Below are positions 51,849 to 60,265 of a stretch of DNA of 64,000 nt, piece after piece; position 1 is the first letter of the stretch; each line of letters begins with the position of its first letter. Made by a program: the position numbers and the translations under genes. Source of the stretch: Amycolatopsis endophytica (lineage in GTDB: Bacteria > Actinomycetota > Actinomycetes > Mycobacteriales > Pseudonocardiaceae); assembly GCF_013410405.1 (NCBI RefSeq), contig NZ_JACCFK010000002.1, forward strand, positions 558,001 to 622,000, read 5' to 3'. The notes below the pieces were generated by a model, which ran no database searches, was not told the origin of the DNA, and saw only the letters and a list, made by a program, of their open reading frames with translations.

Positions 51849-51901
51849 CCGGGCTTGTCGCCCGTGCGTGCCACGGGCGACAAGCCCGGTCAGCCCGGCA
51901 C
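51837..51901. terminator. Perfect 30-bp stem hairpin, likely bidirectional terminator
   Basis: 51837-51866 pairs without mismatch with 51872-51901 around the five-base loop CGTGC. The left arm includes the last three codons and the TGA of the oxidoreductase gene. It lies between converging genes (stop 51848 on plus, stop 51957 on minus), so it can terminate both directions. There is no U-tract. A stem this long without mismatch is exceptional for a terminator. Confidence 0.8.
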
Positions 51902-51956
51902 GGCCGGCGGCCACCCCCCGCGCCGCCGGCCATGGCGATGCCGTGGACGGCCCGGC

Positions 51957-54260
51957 TCATTCCGAGCGCAGGGTGTCCAATCGGGTCACTTGCCGCAGCA
52001 ACGGCATGGTCAGCCCGGTCACCAGCAGGACCGCCGCCACCGTCGCGGCGGCCAGCACGAACAGCACCGGAACGTCGATGACCATCGGCCGGTCGGCCAG
52101 CCGCAGCATCGGCGCGGTCAGCCCGAGTCCCGCGGCGACCGCCAGCACCACGCCGATCACCACCGGGATTCCGGTCTGCCACAGCGCTCCGCGAGCCAGC
52201 ACCCCGATCGGCACCCCGGCCGCGGACAGTGCCGCGAGCGGTCGTCGTCGTTCGCTGATCTGCTCGATGGACAACATCAGCAGGCTCATCGCGGCCACCG
52301 CGAGCACGAACAGCGACGCGGTGATCAGCACCGACCGGAAACTCTCGACCAGCTGCTGTTCGCGATCGCGGTAGTCGCCGAGGTAGTCGCTCTTGCTGAC
52401 CGTGGCGTTCCACGCGAGCGGCTTGACGGCCGTCGCGACGGCGTCGGTCAGTGCCTGCGGATCACCGGTGCCCGATACGTAGACGAGAACCGTCGAGCCC
52501 GGGACCGTGAGCCCATCGAGGGCACCCGGCGTGACCATCAGGTCACCCTCGACACCATAGGTCGTGTCGTCCGGCTGCACGATCTTGACGTTGCCCGGAA
52601 CCGTCCACTGCGGACCGTCCACCTCAGTGGTGCGGGAATAGCCCTGCAGCCGCACGGTGCCGGACGGGACCGTCCCGGACTGGGCGGTGGCGCCCGGCGA
52701 CGACGCGACGTAGAAGACGTCCCCGTCGGCGCAGTCGCCGATGTTCGCCTGCACCCGCAGCCCCACGCAGTCGCCGACCGTGCCGTAGATCCGCTCCTCG
52801 CCGGACCGGAAGGTGATGTTCCGGACGGGATGCGTTCCGGTCACCCCGGCCGCCGATCCCGCCAGCTCGGCGACCTCGGCCTCGTGTTCGGCGGTCGTCA
52901 GCACCCGCACCGGAGCCGCGGCCACCCCGTCCGGCGCCGTCCGCTCACTGGCACTGGCGCTGAGCGAGGTGATCACTCCCTGGGCCATGATCGTGCCGGC
53001 CAGCACGACGACCAGGCCGGACACCACGCGGCTGGCCGTGCCGCTGTCCAGCTGCAGCCGCCGGATCGCGAGCTGCCACGACGGCGGGCCACCGCGCAGC
53101 CGCTCCACCAGCCGTTCGACCAGCCACGGAAGCAGGGCCGTAACGCCGATCAGCAGGAACACACTGCCGGCCGCGAGCGCCAGCGCGGCGGCGTCGTTAC
53201 CACCGTCGAGGGCCAGGGTCGCGGCCAGGAGCAGCACGCCGATCGCGGTGAGTGTCCAGCGCCACCACATCCGCCGCCGCACCGGTTTGCCCTGACGGAC
53301 CACACCGAGCGGCTCCACGATCGTGCGGCGCAGCCCGAACATCGCCGAGCCGACCGCGAGCGCGGGCACCAGCAGCACGATCACCACGACCAGCGGCCAG
53401 GGCGGCACGAAATCCTCCGGGAAGATCCGCAGGCCGAACGGCAGGATGTCCGCGACGAACGTGCGCAGCACGGCGAAGAACCCGAAGCCGGCCGCGAGCC
53501 CGATCACCGCGCCCACCAGCGACTCCGCCGCGGCGACCCGTTTGACCTGCCGCGAATCGAGCCCGATCAGCCGCAGGGCGGCGAGCCGGCGTTCGCGCTG
53601 CGCCGCCCCCATCCGCGACGCGGTGGTCACGAAGATCAGCAACGGCAGCAGCAGCACCGCCGCCACCGGCACGATGACGGCCAGCATCGCCGCCGACAGC
53701 CCGAGCCCGGTGTAGGGCTTGCCGAACGCGTAGACCCTGCCGGCTTCGTCGCCTTCGGCCTCGATCTGCGCGGCGGGCACCCCGTAGTAGGCGGTCAGGT
53801 CACCCGCGCCGGAAACGCCCTCCATGGACAGCTGTCCGGCGACGTGCCCGGGCAACTGGGCTTGCAACGAGGCTCCGTCGGCCGAGGCCAGCTTCGCGGC
53901 GAGCTCCGGCGAGACGATCAGCTCGCCCGGCGCAGGCACCCGGTCGGTGCCCGGCGGCACCGGCGAGTCCGGCCCGGTGGCCGCGACCGCGGTGACTTCG
54001 ACGAAATCGTCGCCGACCGACGGATACCAGTTGTAGGTCAGCAACGGGGCGACACCCGCGCGCGGCTCGGTGACCGGCGCGATCGCCGCCGCCCGTTCCG
54101 CCTGTGCGCCGACCAGGTGGTGAAACGCCGCCGCGGGCAGCAGCACGGCGACCGCGAGCGCGATCCCGAACGCGGTCATCGCGAGGCGCAGCAGCGCCGC
54201 GCCGGACATCCGGCCGCCCCCGACGGCCAGCCGGAGCCCCAGCGCCAGGTCCCGCATCAT
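51957..54260 (-). CDS. FtsX-like ABC transporter permease
   Basis: 767 residues with about ten membrane segments in two FtsX/MacB-type core domains: an N-terminal membrane segment (~residues 20-45) followed by a large extracellular region, a TM bundle at ~210-330 (AVLLLPLLIFVTTASRMGAA, RERRLAALRLIGLDSRQVKR) and a C-terminal bundle at ~640-760 (SIEQISERRRPLAALSAAG). The second extracellular region has paired Cys (TVGDCVGLRVQANIGDCADG). Start overlaps the ATPase stop (ATGA). Works with the ATPase upstream, in mechanotransmission or peptide/lipid export; PadR control suggests a drug or stress response. Confidence 0.9.
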   Translation of the reverse strand: MMRDLALGLRLAVGGGRMSGAALLRLAMTAFGIALAVAVLLPAAAFHHLVGAQAERAAAIAPVTEPRAGVAPLLTYNWYPSVGDDFVEVTAVAATGPDSPVPPGTDRVPAPGELIVSPELAAKLASADGASLQAQLPGHVAGQLSMEGVSGAGDLTAYYGVPAAQIEAEGDEAGRVYAFGKPYTGLGLSAAMLAVIVPVAAVLLLPLLIFVTTASRMGAAQRERRLAALRLIGLDSRQVKRVAAAESLVGAVIGLAAGFGFFAVLRTFVADILPFGLRIFPEDFVPPWPLVVVIVLLVPALAVGSAMFGLRRTIVEPLGVVRQGKPVRRRMWWRWTLTAIGVLLLAATLALDGGNDAAALALAAGSVFLLIGVTALLPWLVERLVERLRGGPPSWQLAIRRLQLDSGTASRVVSGLVVVLAGTIMAQGVITSLSASASERTAPDGVAAAPVRVLTTAEHEAEVAELAGSAAGVTGTHPVRNITFRSGEERIYGTVGDCVGLRVQANIGDCADGDVFYVASSPGATAQSGTVPSGTVRLQGYSRTTEVDGPQWTVPGNVKIVQPDDTTYGVEGDLMVTPGALDGLTVPGSTVLVYVSGTGDPQALTDAVATAVKPLAWNATVSKSDYLGDYRDREQQLVESFRSVLITASLFVLAVAAMSLLMLSIEQISERRRPLAALSAAGVPIGVLARGALWQTGIPVVIGVVLAVAAGLGLTAPMLRLADRPMVIDVPVLFVLAAATVAAVLLVTGLTMPLLRQVTRLDTLRSE

Positions 54261-54946
54261 GCGACCAGCTCCCGGTCGACCGTGCGCCCGTCCCGCACCA
54301 TGATCTCCCGGTCCGCGTACGCCGCGACCCGTGGTTCGTGGGTCACCAGCACCACCGCGGCGTGTGTGTCCCGCGCCGCCTGGGTGAGCATCTGCATGAC
54401 CCGTTCGCCGTTGAGCGAGTCGAGCGCGCCGGTCGGCTCGTCCGCGAAGACCACCTTCGGCCCGGTCACCAGTGCACGCGCCACCGCGACCCGCTGCGCC
54501 TGCCCACCGGACACGTCGCCGGGGCGGCGCTTGGCCAGTCCGTCGACCTCCAGCCGGGCGAGCCATTCGGTCGCCTTGGCCTCGGCCTGCTTGCGCCTGG
54601 TCCCGGTCAGCCGCAGTGGGAGCGCGACGTTTTCCAGGCAGGACAACTCGGGCACGAGCTGGCCGAACTGGAACACGAAGCCGAATTCGGTGCGCCGCAA
54701 CGCACTCCGCGCCTTGTCGTCCATCGCGATGAGATCGGCGCCGCCGTAGGTGATGGTGCCCGAGTCCGGCCGCACGATGCCGGCAAGACAGTGCAGCAGC
54801 GTCGATTTGCCCGATCCGGATGAGCCCATGATCGCGAGCACGTCGCCCGCCGCGACGGACAGCGCCGCCCCGTCGAGCGCCCGCGTCGGGCCGAACGACT
54901 TGTGCAATCCGCTGCCGGCGAGCAACGGGGTTTCCGGCGTGGTCAT
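54257..54946 (-). CDS. ABC transporter ATP-binding protein (MacB/LolD type)
   Basis: 229 residues. Walker A LAIMGSSGSGKSTLLHCLAG, Q-loop region FVFQFGQLVPELSCLENVAL, signature DVSGGQAQRVAVARAL, Walker B VVFADEPTGALDS and His switch VVLVTHEPRVAAYA. The ADEPTGALD and short length are typical of MacB/LolD-type ATPases that pair with FtsX-like permeases, such as the one that follows. It starts on the last base of the PadR stop (TGATG), so the three genes are translationally coupled. Confidence 0.95.
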   Translation of the reverse strand: MTTPETPLLAGSGLHKSFGPTRALDGAALSVAAGDVLAIMGSSGSGKSTLLHCLAGIVRPDSGTITYGGADLIAMDDKARSALRRTEFGFVFQFGQLVPELSCLENVALPLRLTGTRRKQAEAKATEWLARLEVDGLAKRRPGDVSGGQAQRVAVARALVTGPKVVFADEPTGALDSLNGERVMQMLTQAARDTHAAVVLVTHEPRVAAYADREIMVRDGRTVDRELVA

Positions 54947-55467
54947 CAGCGCACCGCCTTCTCGAGTTCACCGAGGCGCGCGGCGGTGAGCTCCAGCCAC
55001 CGCAGGTCCGCCTCGAGGTGGAAGAGCGCGTGATCGCAGATCAGCTGATCGGCGAGGTCGCCCCCGTTCTTGCGCCGGGTGAGCGAGCGCATCATCTTCA
55101 GGTGCTCGCCGCGCTGGACGTCGAGCACGTCGGAGGCGCTGCGCCCGGACAGCAGCGCGAGCACCACCTTCGTGTAGAGCGTGTTCTGCAGGTACGGCTG
55201 CGGGCTTTCCGGAGTGCTCAGCCACGTCTCGACGTCGGTGATCCCCGCGTCGGTGATCGTGTACCGCTTGCGCTCGGGCCCCTCGCCGCTCTCGATACCC
55301 GCCACTTCGACCATGCCGTTGCGCAGCAGCCGCGACAGCGTCGAATAGACCTGGCCGTAGGCGAGCGGCCGGTCCTGCCCGAACTGCTCGTCGTAGGCCC
55401 GTTTCAGGTCGTAGCCATGCCGCGGGCCCGGTTCGAGCAACGCGAGCAAGGTATGCGAAACCGACAT
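54946..55467 (-). CDS. PadR family regulator
   Basis: 173 residues. The winged HTH is the PadR type: SHTLLALLEPGPRHGYDLKR, FGQDRPLAYGQVYSTLSRLL and NGMVEVAGIESGEGPERKRY (wing). The C-terminal helical domain (about residues 95-170) mediates dimerisation. It heads the PadR-ATPase-FtsX operon, a common arrangement in which PadR represses an exporter until a ligand binds. An inverted repeat 58 bases upstream is its likely operator. Confidence 0.94.
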   Translation of the reverse strand: MSVSHTLLALLEPGPRHGYDLKRAYDEQFGQDRPLAYGQVYSTLSRLLRNGMVEVAGIESGEGPERKRYTITDAGITDVETWLSTPESPQPYLQNTLYTKVVLALLSGRSASDVLDVQRGEHLKMMRSLTRRKNGGDLADQLICDHALFHLEADLRWLELTAARLGELEKAVR

Positions 55468-55524
55468 TCCCCTGTTTCCCTCCTCGACCCCGGCATCCCG
55501 GGCGTGACGGCGACTATACCGGAC

Positions 55525-55547
55525 GGGTATACCTGCCGTGTATACCC
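55525..55547. promoter_or_regulatory. Inverted repeat GGGTATAC-N7-GTATACCC, PadR operator candidate
   Basis: Eight-base arms at 55525-55532 and 55540-55547, with one further TATACC at 55515-55520. It lies 58-80 bases before the PadR ATG on the minus strand. The repeated TATAC elements stand out in GC-rich DNA and could also supply a -10 box. Confidence 0.55.
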
Positions 55548-55604
55548 CCGTGGTTTAGTCCATCGTTCGAGGTCAGCGAGTGAAGTTTCGTCAGGCTCCG
55601 CGCG

Positions 55605-56453
55605 TCACCGTGCGCCCAGCCGGTCCAGTGCCGACTGGCTCTCCTCGTCCGCGGCGCGGTAGATCACCAGCCGCTGGTCCGGGTCCTGCTGCGGGGTGAG
55701 TGTTTCGAACTCGACGGTGAGCAGGCCGGCGTCGGGATGGCGCAGCACCTTGCGTCCCCGGCCGTTGACCCGGACCGCCCGCTCGCCCCACAACCGCGCG
55801 AACTCCTCGTCGCGGGTGAGGCATTCGGTGATGAGGGCGGCCAGCACCGGGTCCTCCGCGTGCGCGGCCCACGCGGCGCGCAGGTGGGCGACTCCCTCCC
55901 GCAGGACGCGGTCGCGGTCGACGTAGAACTCGCGCATCTCCGGCCGCAGCAGGCACAACCACATCGCGTTGCGCTGCGGCGGCGGCAGGGCGTCGAAGTC
56001 CAGGAGCAGCCGCGCCAGTTCCACGTTCCAGGCGAGGATGTCGAAGCGGTGGTTCATCAGCATGGCCGGCCGCGGTGACAGATCGGCGACCAGGCGGGCC
56101 AGCGAGGGTTCCGCGGTGGTCGCGGGTTTGCCGGTCTCGCGGGGACGGTGCCGGGCCAGGTCGAAGAGGTAGGCGCGTTCGTCCGGGACCAGGCGCAGCG
56201 CACTGGCCAGCGCCTCCACGACCTCCGCCGAGGGCCGCAGCCCACGGGCCTGTTCCAGCCGCACCACGTAGTCGACGCTGATCCCGGCCAGTTCGGCGAC
56301 CTCTTCGCGGCGCAGTCCCGGGGTGCGCCGCGACCGCCGTCCCGCGGGGATGCCCGCGTCCCGCGGGTCCAGTCGTTCGCGCCGGGTCCGCAGGAACGCG
56401 GCCAGCTCCTGCGTCGCGTCCACGGTGCCGGTGATCACGGCCGGTGCAACCAC
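55605..56453 (-). CDS. XRE family regulator with MmyB-like ligand domain
   Basis: 282 residues from GTG 56453; GTG 56423 is another possible start and neither has a strong ribosome site. The HTH contains SRRTPGLRREEVAELAGISV and DYVVRLEQARGLRPSAEVVE; the MmyB ligand domain follows (LMNHRFDILAWNVELARLLL, RDEEFARLWGERAVRVNGRG). It is divergent from the aldo/keto reductase gene and probably controls it. The gap contains the palindrome AGGAAGTTCCT (56476-56486) and ACCCC-N9-GGGGT (56493-56511), candidate binding sites. Confidence 0.92.
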   Translation of the reverse strand: MVAPAVITGTVDATQELAAFLRTRRERLDPRDAGIPAGRRSRRTPGLRREEVAELAGISVDYVVRLEQARGLRPSAEVVEALASALRLVPDERAYLFDLARHRPRETGKPATTAEPSLARLVADLSPRPAMLMNHRFDILAWNVELARLLLDFDALPPPQRNAMWLCLLRPEMREFYVDRDRVLREGVAHLRAAWAAHAEDPVLAALITECLTRDEEFARLWGERAVRVNGRGRKVLRHPDAGLLTVEFETLTPQQDPDQRLVIYRAADEESQSALDRLGAR

Positions 56454-56552
56454 CGGAGGTGGGACTGCTATTCCCAGGAAGTTCCTTCCCTTACCCCGGG
56501 CCCGTAGGGGTCGCAGGCTGGTGCCCGACGATCACGAGCACAGGAGGACACG

Positions 56553-57611
56553 ATGCCGCTCACCCTCGACACCTACCGGCTGCTGGGCCGCTCCGGGCTG
56601 CGGGTCTCACCACTGGCCCTGGGCACGGCGACCTTCGGCACCGAGTGGGGCTGGGGCACCGGGCAGGACGGCGCACGCGAACTGTTCGACACCTACCTCG
56701 AGCGCGGCGGGAACTTCATCGACACCGCGGGCACCTACACCGACGGCAGCTCCGAGCGCATGCTGGGGGACTTCGTCCGCGACCGCCGCGAGAGCCTGGT
56801 GCTGGCGACCAAGTACACGACGCTGGGGCGGCCCGGCGACCCGAACTCCGGCGGCGCCCACCGCAAGAGCCTGTTCGCCTCGGTGGAGGCCAGCCTGCGC
56901 CGGTTGCGCACGGACTACCTCGACCTGCTCTTCCTGCACGTGTGGGACTTCAAGACACCGGTCGAGGAGATCCTGCGCGGCCTGGACGACGTGGTGCGGC
57001 AGGGCAAGGTCCTCTACGTGGCGATGTCCAACGTGCCGGCCTGGGAGATCTCGCGCATGCAGGCGATCGCCGATCTGCGCGGCTGGTCGCCGCTGGTCGC
57101 GCTGCAGATCGAGTACAGCCTCATCAACCGGGGCGGGGAACGGGACCTGATCCCGATGGCGCGGGCGATGGGGCTGGGGGTGACGCCGTATTCGCCGCTG
57201 GGCGGCGGTGTGCTCTCCGGCAAGTACAGCCGCGCGGACCTGACCGCGACGAACGCCGGCGCGGGCGGCCGCCGGAGCTTCAACGCGGGCCTGGGCATGG
57301 TCACCGAACGCACCCTGGCCATCGCCGACGTCGTCCGGGAGGTCGCCGCGGAGGTGGGACACACACCGGCCCAGGTGGCGCTGGCGTGGACCCTGCGGAA
57401 CCCGGGCGTGACGGCACCGGTCATCGGCGCCCGCACGCCGGAGCAGCTGGCGGGAAACCTGGGCGCGCTGGAGGTCGATCTCACCGCCGCTCAGCTGGCC
57501 CGCCTGGACGAGGTGAGCGCGATCGACCTCGGCTATCCGCACGACATGCTCGCCAGTGACCACATCCGGGCGGTGACCACGGGCGGGATGACCATCGAGT
57601 CCCGCCGCTGA
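56553..57611 (+). CDS. Aldo/keto reductase
   Basis: 352 residues, TIM barrel. N-terminal GRSGLRVSPLALGTATFG, catalytic Asp/Tyr in GGNFIDTAGTYTDGSSERML (the Asp-Thr-Ala-x-x-Tyr pattern), catalytic Lys in VLATKYTTLGR, His in LFLHVWDFKTP and the C-terminal NADPH-binding VTAPVIGARTPEQLAGNLGA. It reduces aldehydes or ketones with NADPH. GGAGGA lies before ATG 56553. Divergent XRE regulator genes next to AKRs are frequent in actinomycetes; the physiological substrate is unknown. Confidence 0.94.
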   Translation: MPLTLDTYRLLGRSGLRVSPLALGTATFGTEWGWGTGQDGARELFDTYLERGGNFIDTAGTYTDGSSERMLGDFVRDRRESLVLATKYTTLGRPGDPNSGGAHRKSLFASVEASLRRLRTDYLDLLFLHVWDFKTPVEEILRGLDDVVRQGKVLYVAMSNVPAWEISRMQAIADLRGWSPLVALQIEYSLINRGGERDLIPMARAMGLGVTPYSPLGGGVLSGKYSRADLTATNAGAGGRRSFNAGLGMVTERTLAIADVVREVAAEVGHTPAQVALAWTLRNPGVTAPVIGARTPEQLAGNLGALEVDLTAAQLARLDEVSAIDLGYPHDMLASDHIRAVTTGGMTIESRR

Positions 57612-57627
57612 GGCCCAGCTCCTGGCC

Positions 57628-57652
57628 TATAAGCCGGTCTTATACCGGTCTT
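57628..57652 (+). promoter_or_regulatory. Repeat cluster before the GntP operon
   Basis: TATAAG (57628-57633) and CTTATA (57639-57644) are inverted arms around CCGGT, and CCGGTCTT occurs twice (57634-57641 and 57645-57652) with an 11-bp period, one helical turn. The cluster lies 70-95 bases before the GntP gene and may bind the LysR protein encoded at the end of the operon. Confidence 0.5.
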
Positions 57653-57723
57653 GTCGATCACCGTCTACCGCGCTCCGGCGGGTCGTGTTTGGATCGTGCG
57701 GCCCGTCGGAGAGGACTTGACAC

Positions 57724-59067
57724 ATGGTCGTGTTGCATGCGGCGATCGCGATCGCCGTGGTGATCGTGCTGATCCTGGTGGTACGGGTGGATCCGGTGAT
57801 CTCGCTGGTGGCAGGCTCGGTCTACCTGGGACTCGCCGCCGGGCTCGGCTTCGAGAAGACCATCACCACGATCGCCGAGGGCTTCGGCGACATCATGACC
57901 GAGGTCGGACTGCTCATCGGGTTCGGCGTGCTCCTGGGCTCACTGCTGCACGCGATGGGCGCGCTGTCCAAAGTGGTCGAGAAACTGCTGAACGCACTCG
58001 GCCCCGGCAAACTGCCCTACGCGCTCGCGGTCGCGCTGAGCACCATCTTCCCGTCGATCTACGTGGACGTCCAGCTCGTGCTCGCCGCGCCGCTGGCCCG
58101 GTCGGCGGCCCCGCACCTGGGACGAGGCGGCCTGGCGATGATGGGCGGCGCGCTCACCACCGGCATCCTGGTCGGCTACGTGTTCGTGGTGCCGGGCCTG
58201 GGCACCGTGGCGATCGCCGGGCTGCTGCACGTGCCGCTGGGCACGATCCTGCTGTACGGCTTCGTCCTCGGCCCGCTGACCGCCCTGCTCACCATGTTCG
58301 TCTACAGCCGCCTGCTCAGGCGCGGGTTCTGGAACGCGGACAAGGACGAAACCTCCGCGGTCGCCGAAACCCCCGCGGACGCGGAGCAGGAGCCGCGGGC
58401 GAAGCGCCCGCTGCCGCCGTTGCCGGTGTCACTGCTGCCGATCGTGGTGCCGCTGCTGCTGATCGCGTTCGGGGCCATCACCGAGGCGGCGGGCGTGCAG
58501 TCCGACGTGATCGCCTTCCTCGGCGATCCGGTGTTCGCGTTGTTCGCCGGTCTCGTCGGCGCCTACGCCCTGGCCCGCCGGACGTTGGGCCGTGATGGGC
58601 TGGCCGGCACGATGTCGAAGGGGTTCGGCTCCACCGGCCAGATCCTGCTGGTCACCGGTGTCGGTGGCTCGCTCGGCGCGGTCATCGGCGAAACCGACCT
58701 GGACGACGTGCTGTCCGGGCTGTTCTCCGCCGACGCCGGGGTGCACGCCGTGCTGACGGTCCTGCTCGTGTGGCTGGTCGCGGCCGTCCTGCACTTCGCG
58801 ATCGGCTCGATCGCGGTGGCAGGCATCGCGGCGGCGGGCATCCTCGCCCCGATCATGGGCGGGCTCGGCATCCCGCCCGAGGTGCTCGCGCTCGCGATCG
58901 GCTCCGGCGCGCTGTTCGCGTTGCAGCTCAACAGCAACTTCTTCTGGATGTTCCAGACGCTGCTCGGGGTGACCACCCGGGGAGCGCTGAAAGCACTCAC
59001 GTTCGTGACCTCCCTGGCGTCGCTGGTGTCGCTGGTTCTGGTCATGGGCCTGAGTTTCGTGGTGTGA
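57724..59067 (+). CDS. GntP family permease
   Basis: 447 residues with about twelve membrane segments, typical of the gluconate:H+ symporter (GntP) family. Segments such as AEGFGDIMTEVGLLIGFGVL, IFPSIYVDVQLVLAAPLARS and the C-terminal NSNFFWMFQTLLGVTTRGAL match family landmarks; a charged cytoplasmic loop (EPRAKRPLPPLP) lies in the middle. Members import gluconate, fructuronate, glycerate or hydroxy acids. First gene of a run with a CoA-transferase and a lyase, so a hydroxy-carboxylate is the likely cargo. Confidence 0.92.
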   Translation: MVVLHAAIAIAVVIVLILVVRVDPVISLVAGSVYLGLAAGLGFEKTITTIAEGFGDIMTEVGLLIGFGVLLGSLLHAMGALSKVVEKLLNALGPGKLPYALAVALSTIFPSIYVDVQLVLAAPLARSAAPHLGRGGLAMMGGALTTGILVGYVFVVPGLGTVAIAGLLHVPLGTILLYGFVLGPLTALLTMFVYSRLLRRGFWNADKDETSAVAETPADAEQEPRAKRPLPPLPVSLLPIVVPLLLIAFGAITEAAGVQSDVIAFLGDPVFALFAGLVGAYALARRTLGRDGLAGTMSKGFGSTGQILLVTGVGGSLGAVIGETDLDDVLSGLFSADAGVHAVLTVLLVWLVAAVLHFAIGSIAVAGIAAAGILAPIMGGLGIPPEVLALAIGSGALFALQLNSNFFWMFQTLLGVTTRGALKALTFVTSLASLVSLVLVMGLSFVV

Positions 59068-59089
59068 CACCGGTACCGGGAGAGTGGAC

Positions 59090-60265
59090 ATGCAACCGCT
59101 GCGTGGAGTGACCGTCGTTTCCCTGGAGCAGGCCATCGCCGCCCCCTACGCCAGCAGGCACCTCGCCGATCTGGGGGCGCGGGTGATCAAAGTGGAGCGG
59201 CCCGGCACCGGGGACTTCGCCCGCGCCTACGACTCCCGCGTGCACGGCCTGTCGTCGCACTTCGTGTGGGTCAACCGCAACAAGGAATCGCTCACGCTCG
59301 ACATCAAGGACCCGCGCGGCAGGGCGGTGCTGCGGCAGCTGATCGACGGCGCGGACGTGTTCATCCAGAACCTGGCGCCCGGGGCGGCGGCTCGCGCGGG
59401 GCTCGGCGCCGAAGCGTTGCGGGAGAACGATCCCCGCCTGATCGTGTGCGACATCTCCGGCTACGGCTCCCCCGGTCCCTACGAAACCAGGAAAGCCTAC
59501 GACCTCATGGTGCAGAGCGAAGCCGGGCTGCTCTCGGTCACCGGCACGCCCGCCGACGTCGCCAAGGTCGGCATCTCGGTGTCCGACATCGCCGCGGGCA
59601 TGTACGCCTACAGCTGCATCCTGGCCGCGCTCCTGGAGCGCGGACGGACCGGCACCGGCACGCACATCGACGTGTCCATGCTGGAGGCCACGGTGGAATG
59701 GATGGGTTTCCCGATGTACTACGCCTACGACGGCGGGCAGCCGCCGCCGCGCGCGGGCGCGGCGCATGCCACGATCTACCCGTACGGGCCGTTCACCGCG
59801 GGCGACGGGAAGGTCGTCATGATGGCCATCCAGAACGAGCGCGAATGGCGCCTGTTCTGCGAACGGTTCCTGGGCAGGCCCGAGGTGGCCGATCACCCCG
59901 ACTACGCCACCAACTCCGACCGCAACGCCCACCGGGAGGCGCTGGGCTCGATCATCGCGCGGCGTCTCGCCGAGCTGACCAGCAGCGAAGCCCTCGACCT
60001 GCTCACCGCGGTGCCGGTCGCCAACGCCAGGGTCAACTCCGTCGGCGAGGTCTGGGACCACCCGCAGCTGGCCGCGCGCGGACGCTGGCACCAGGTGGAC
60101 ACCCCGGCCGGGCCGGTGCGCTCGCCGGCGTTGCCCGGCCTGTCCCCCGGGGACGCGCGGATGGACGCCGTGCCCGGCGTCGGCCAGCACACGCGGGCGA
60201 TCCTGGCCGGGCTCGGGATGAGCGACGCCGAGATCGACGCGCTCGTGGCGGAGGGCGTGGCGTGA
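59090..60265 (+). CDS. CaiB/BaiF-family CoA-transferase (class III)
   Basis: 391 residues from ATG 59090 (GGGAG seven bases upstream; GTG 59084 possible). Family features: GVTVVSLEQAIAAPYASRHL, VIKVERPGTGDFARAYDSRV, FIQNLAPGAAARAGLGAEAL, catalytic Asp in VSDIAAGMYAYSCILAALLE and GTHIDVSMLEATVEWMG. It is more distant from the two copies at 37-45 kb than they are from each other and resembles succinyl-CoA:dicarboxylate CoA-transferases. It overlaps the lyase start (GTGA), so product transfer from transferase to lyase is likely. Confidence 0.93.
   Translation: MQPLRGVTVVSLEQAIAAPYASRHLADLGARVIKVERPGTGDFARAYDSRVHGLSSHFVWVNRNKESLTLDIKDPRGRAVLRQLIDGADVFIQNLAPGAAARAGLGAEALRENDPRLIVCDISGYGSPGPYETRKAYDLMVQSEAGLLSVTGTPADVAKVGISVSDIAAGMYAYSCILAALLERGRTGTGTHIDVSMLEATVEWMGFPMYYAYDGGQPPPRAGAAHATIYPYGPFTAGDGKVVMMAIQNEREWRLFCERFLGRPEVADHPDYATNSDRNAHREALGSIIARRLAELTSSEALDLLTAVPVANARVNSVGEVWDHPQLAARGRWHQVDTPAGPVRSPALPGLSPGDARMDAVPGVGQHTRAILAGLGMSDAEIDALVAEGVA

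Noticed and set aside
51855..54749. A 964-codon open frame on the plus strand
   Set aside because: It is antisense to the FtsX permease and ATPase genes; composition is Arg/Gly/His/Gln-rich with no motif. Long antisense frames are expected at this GC content.
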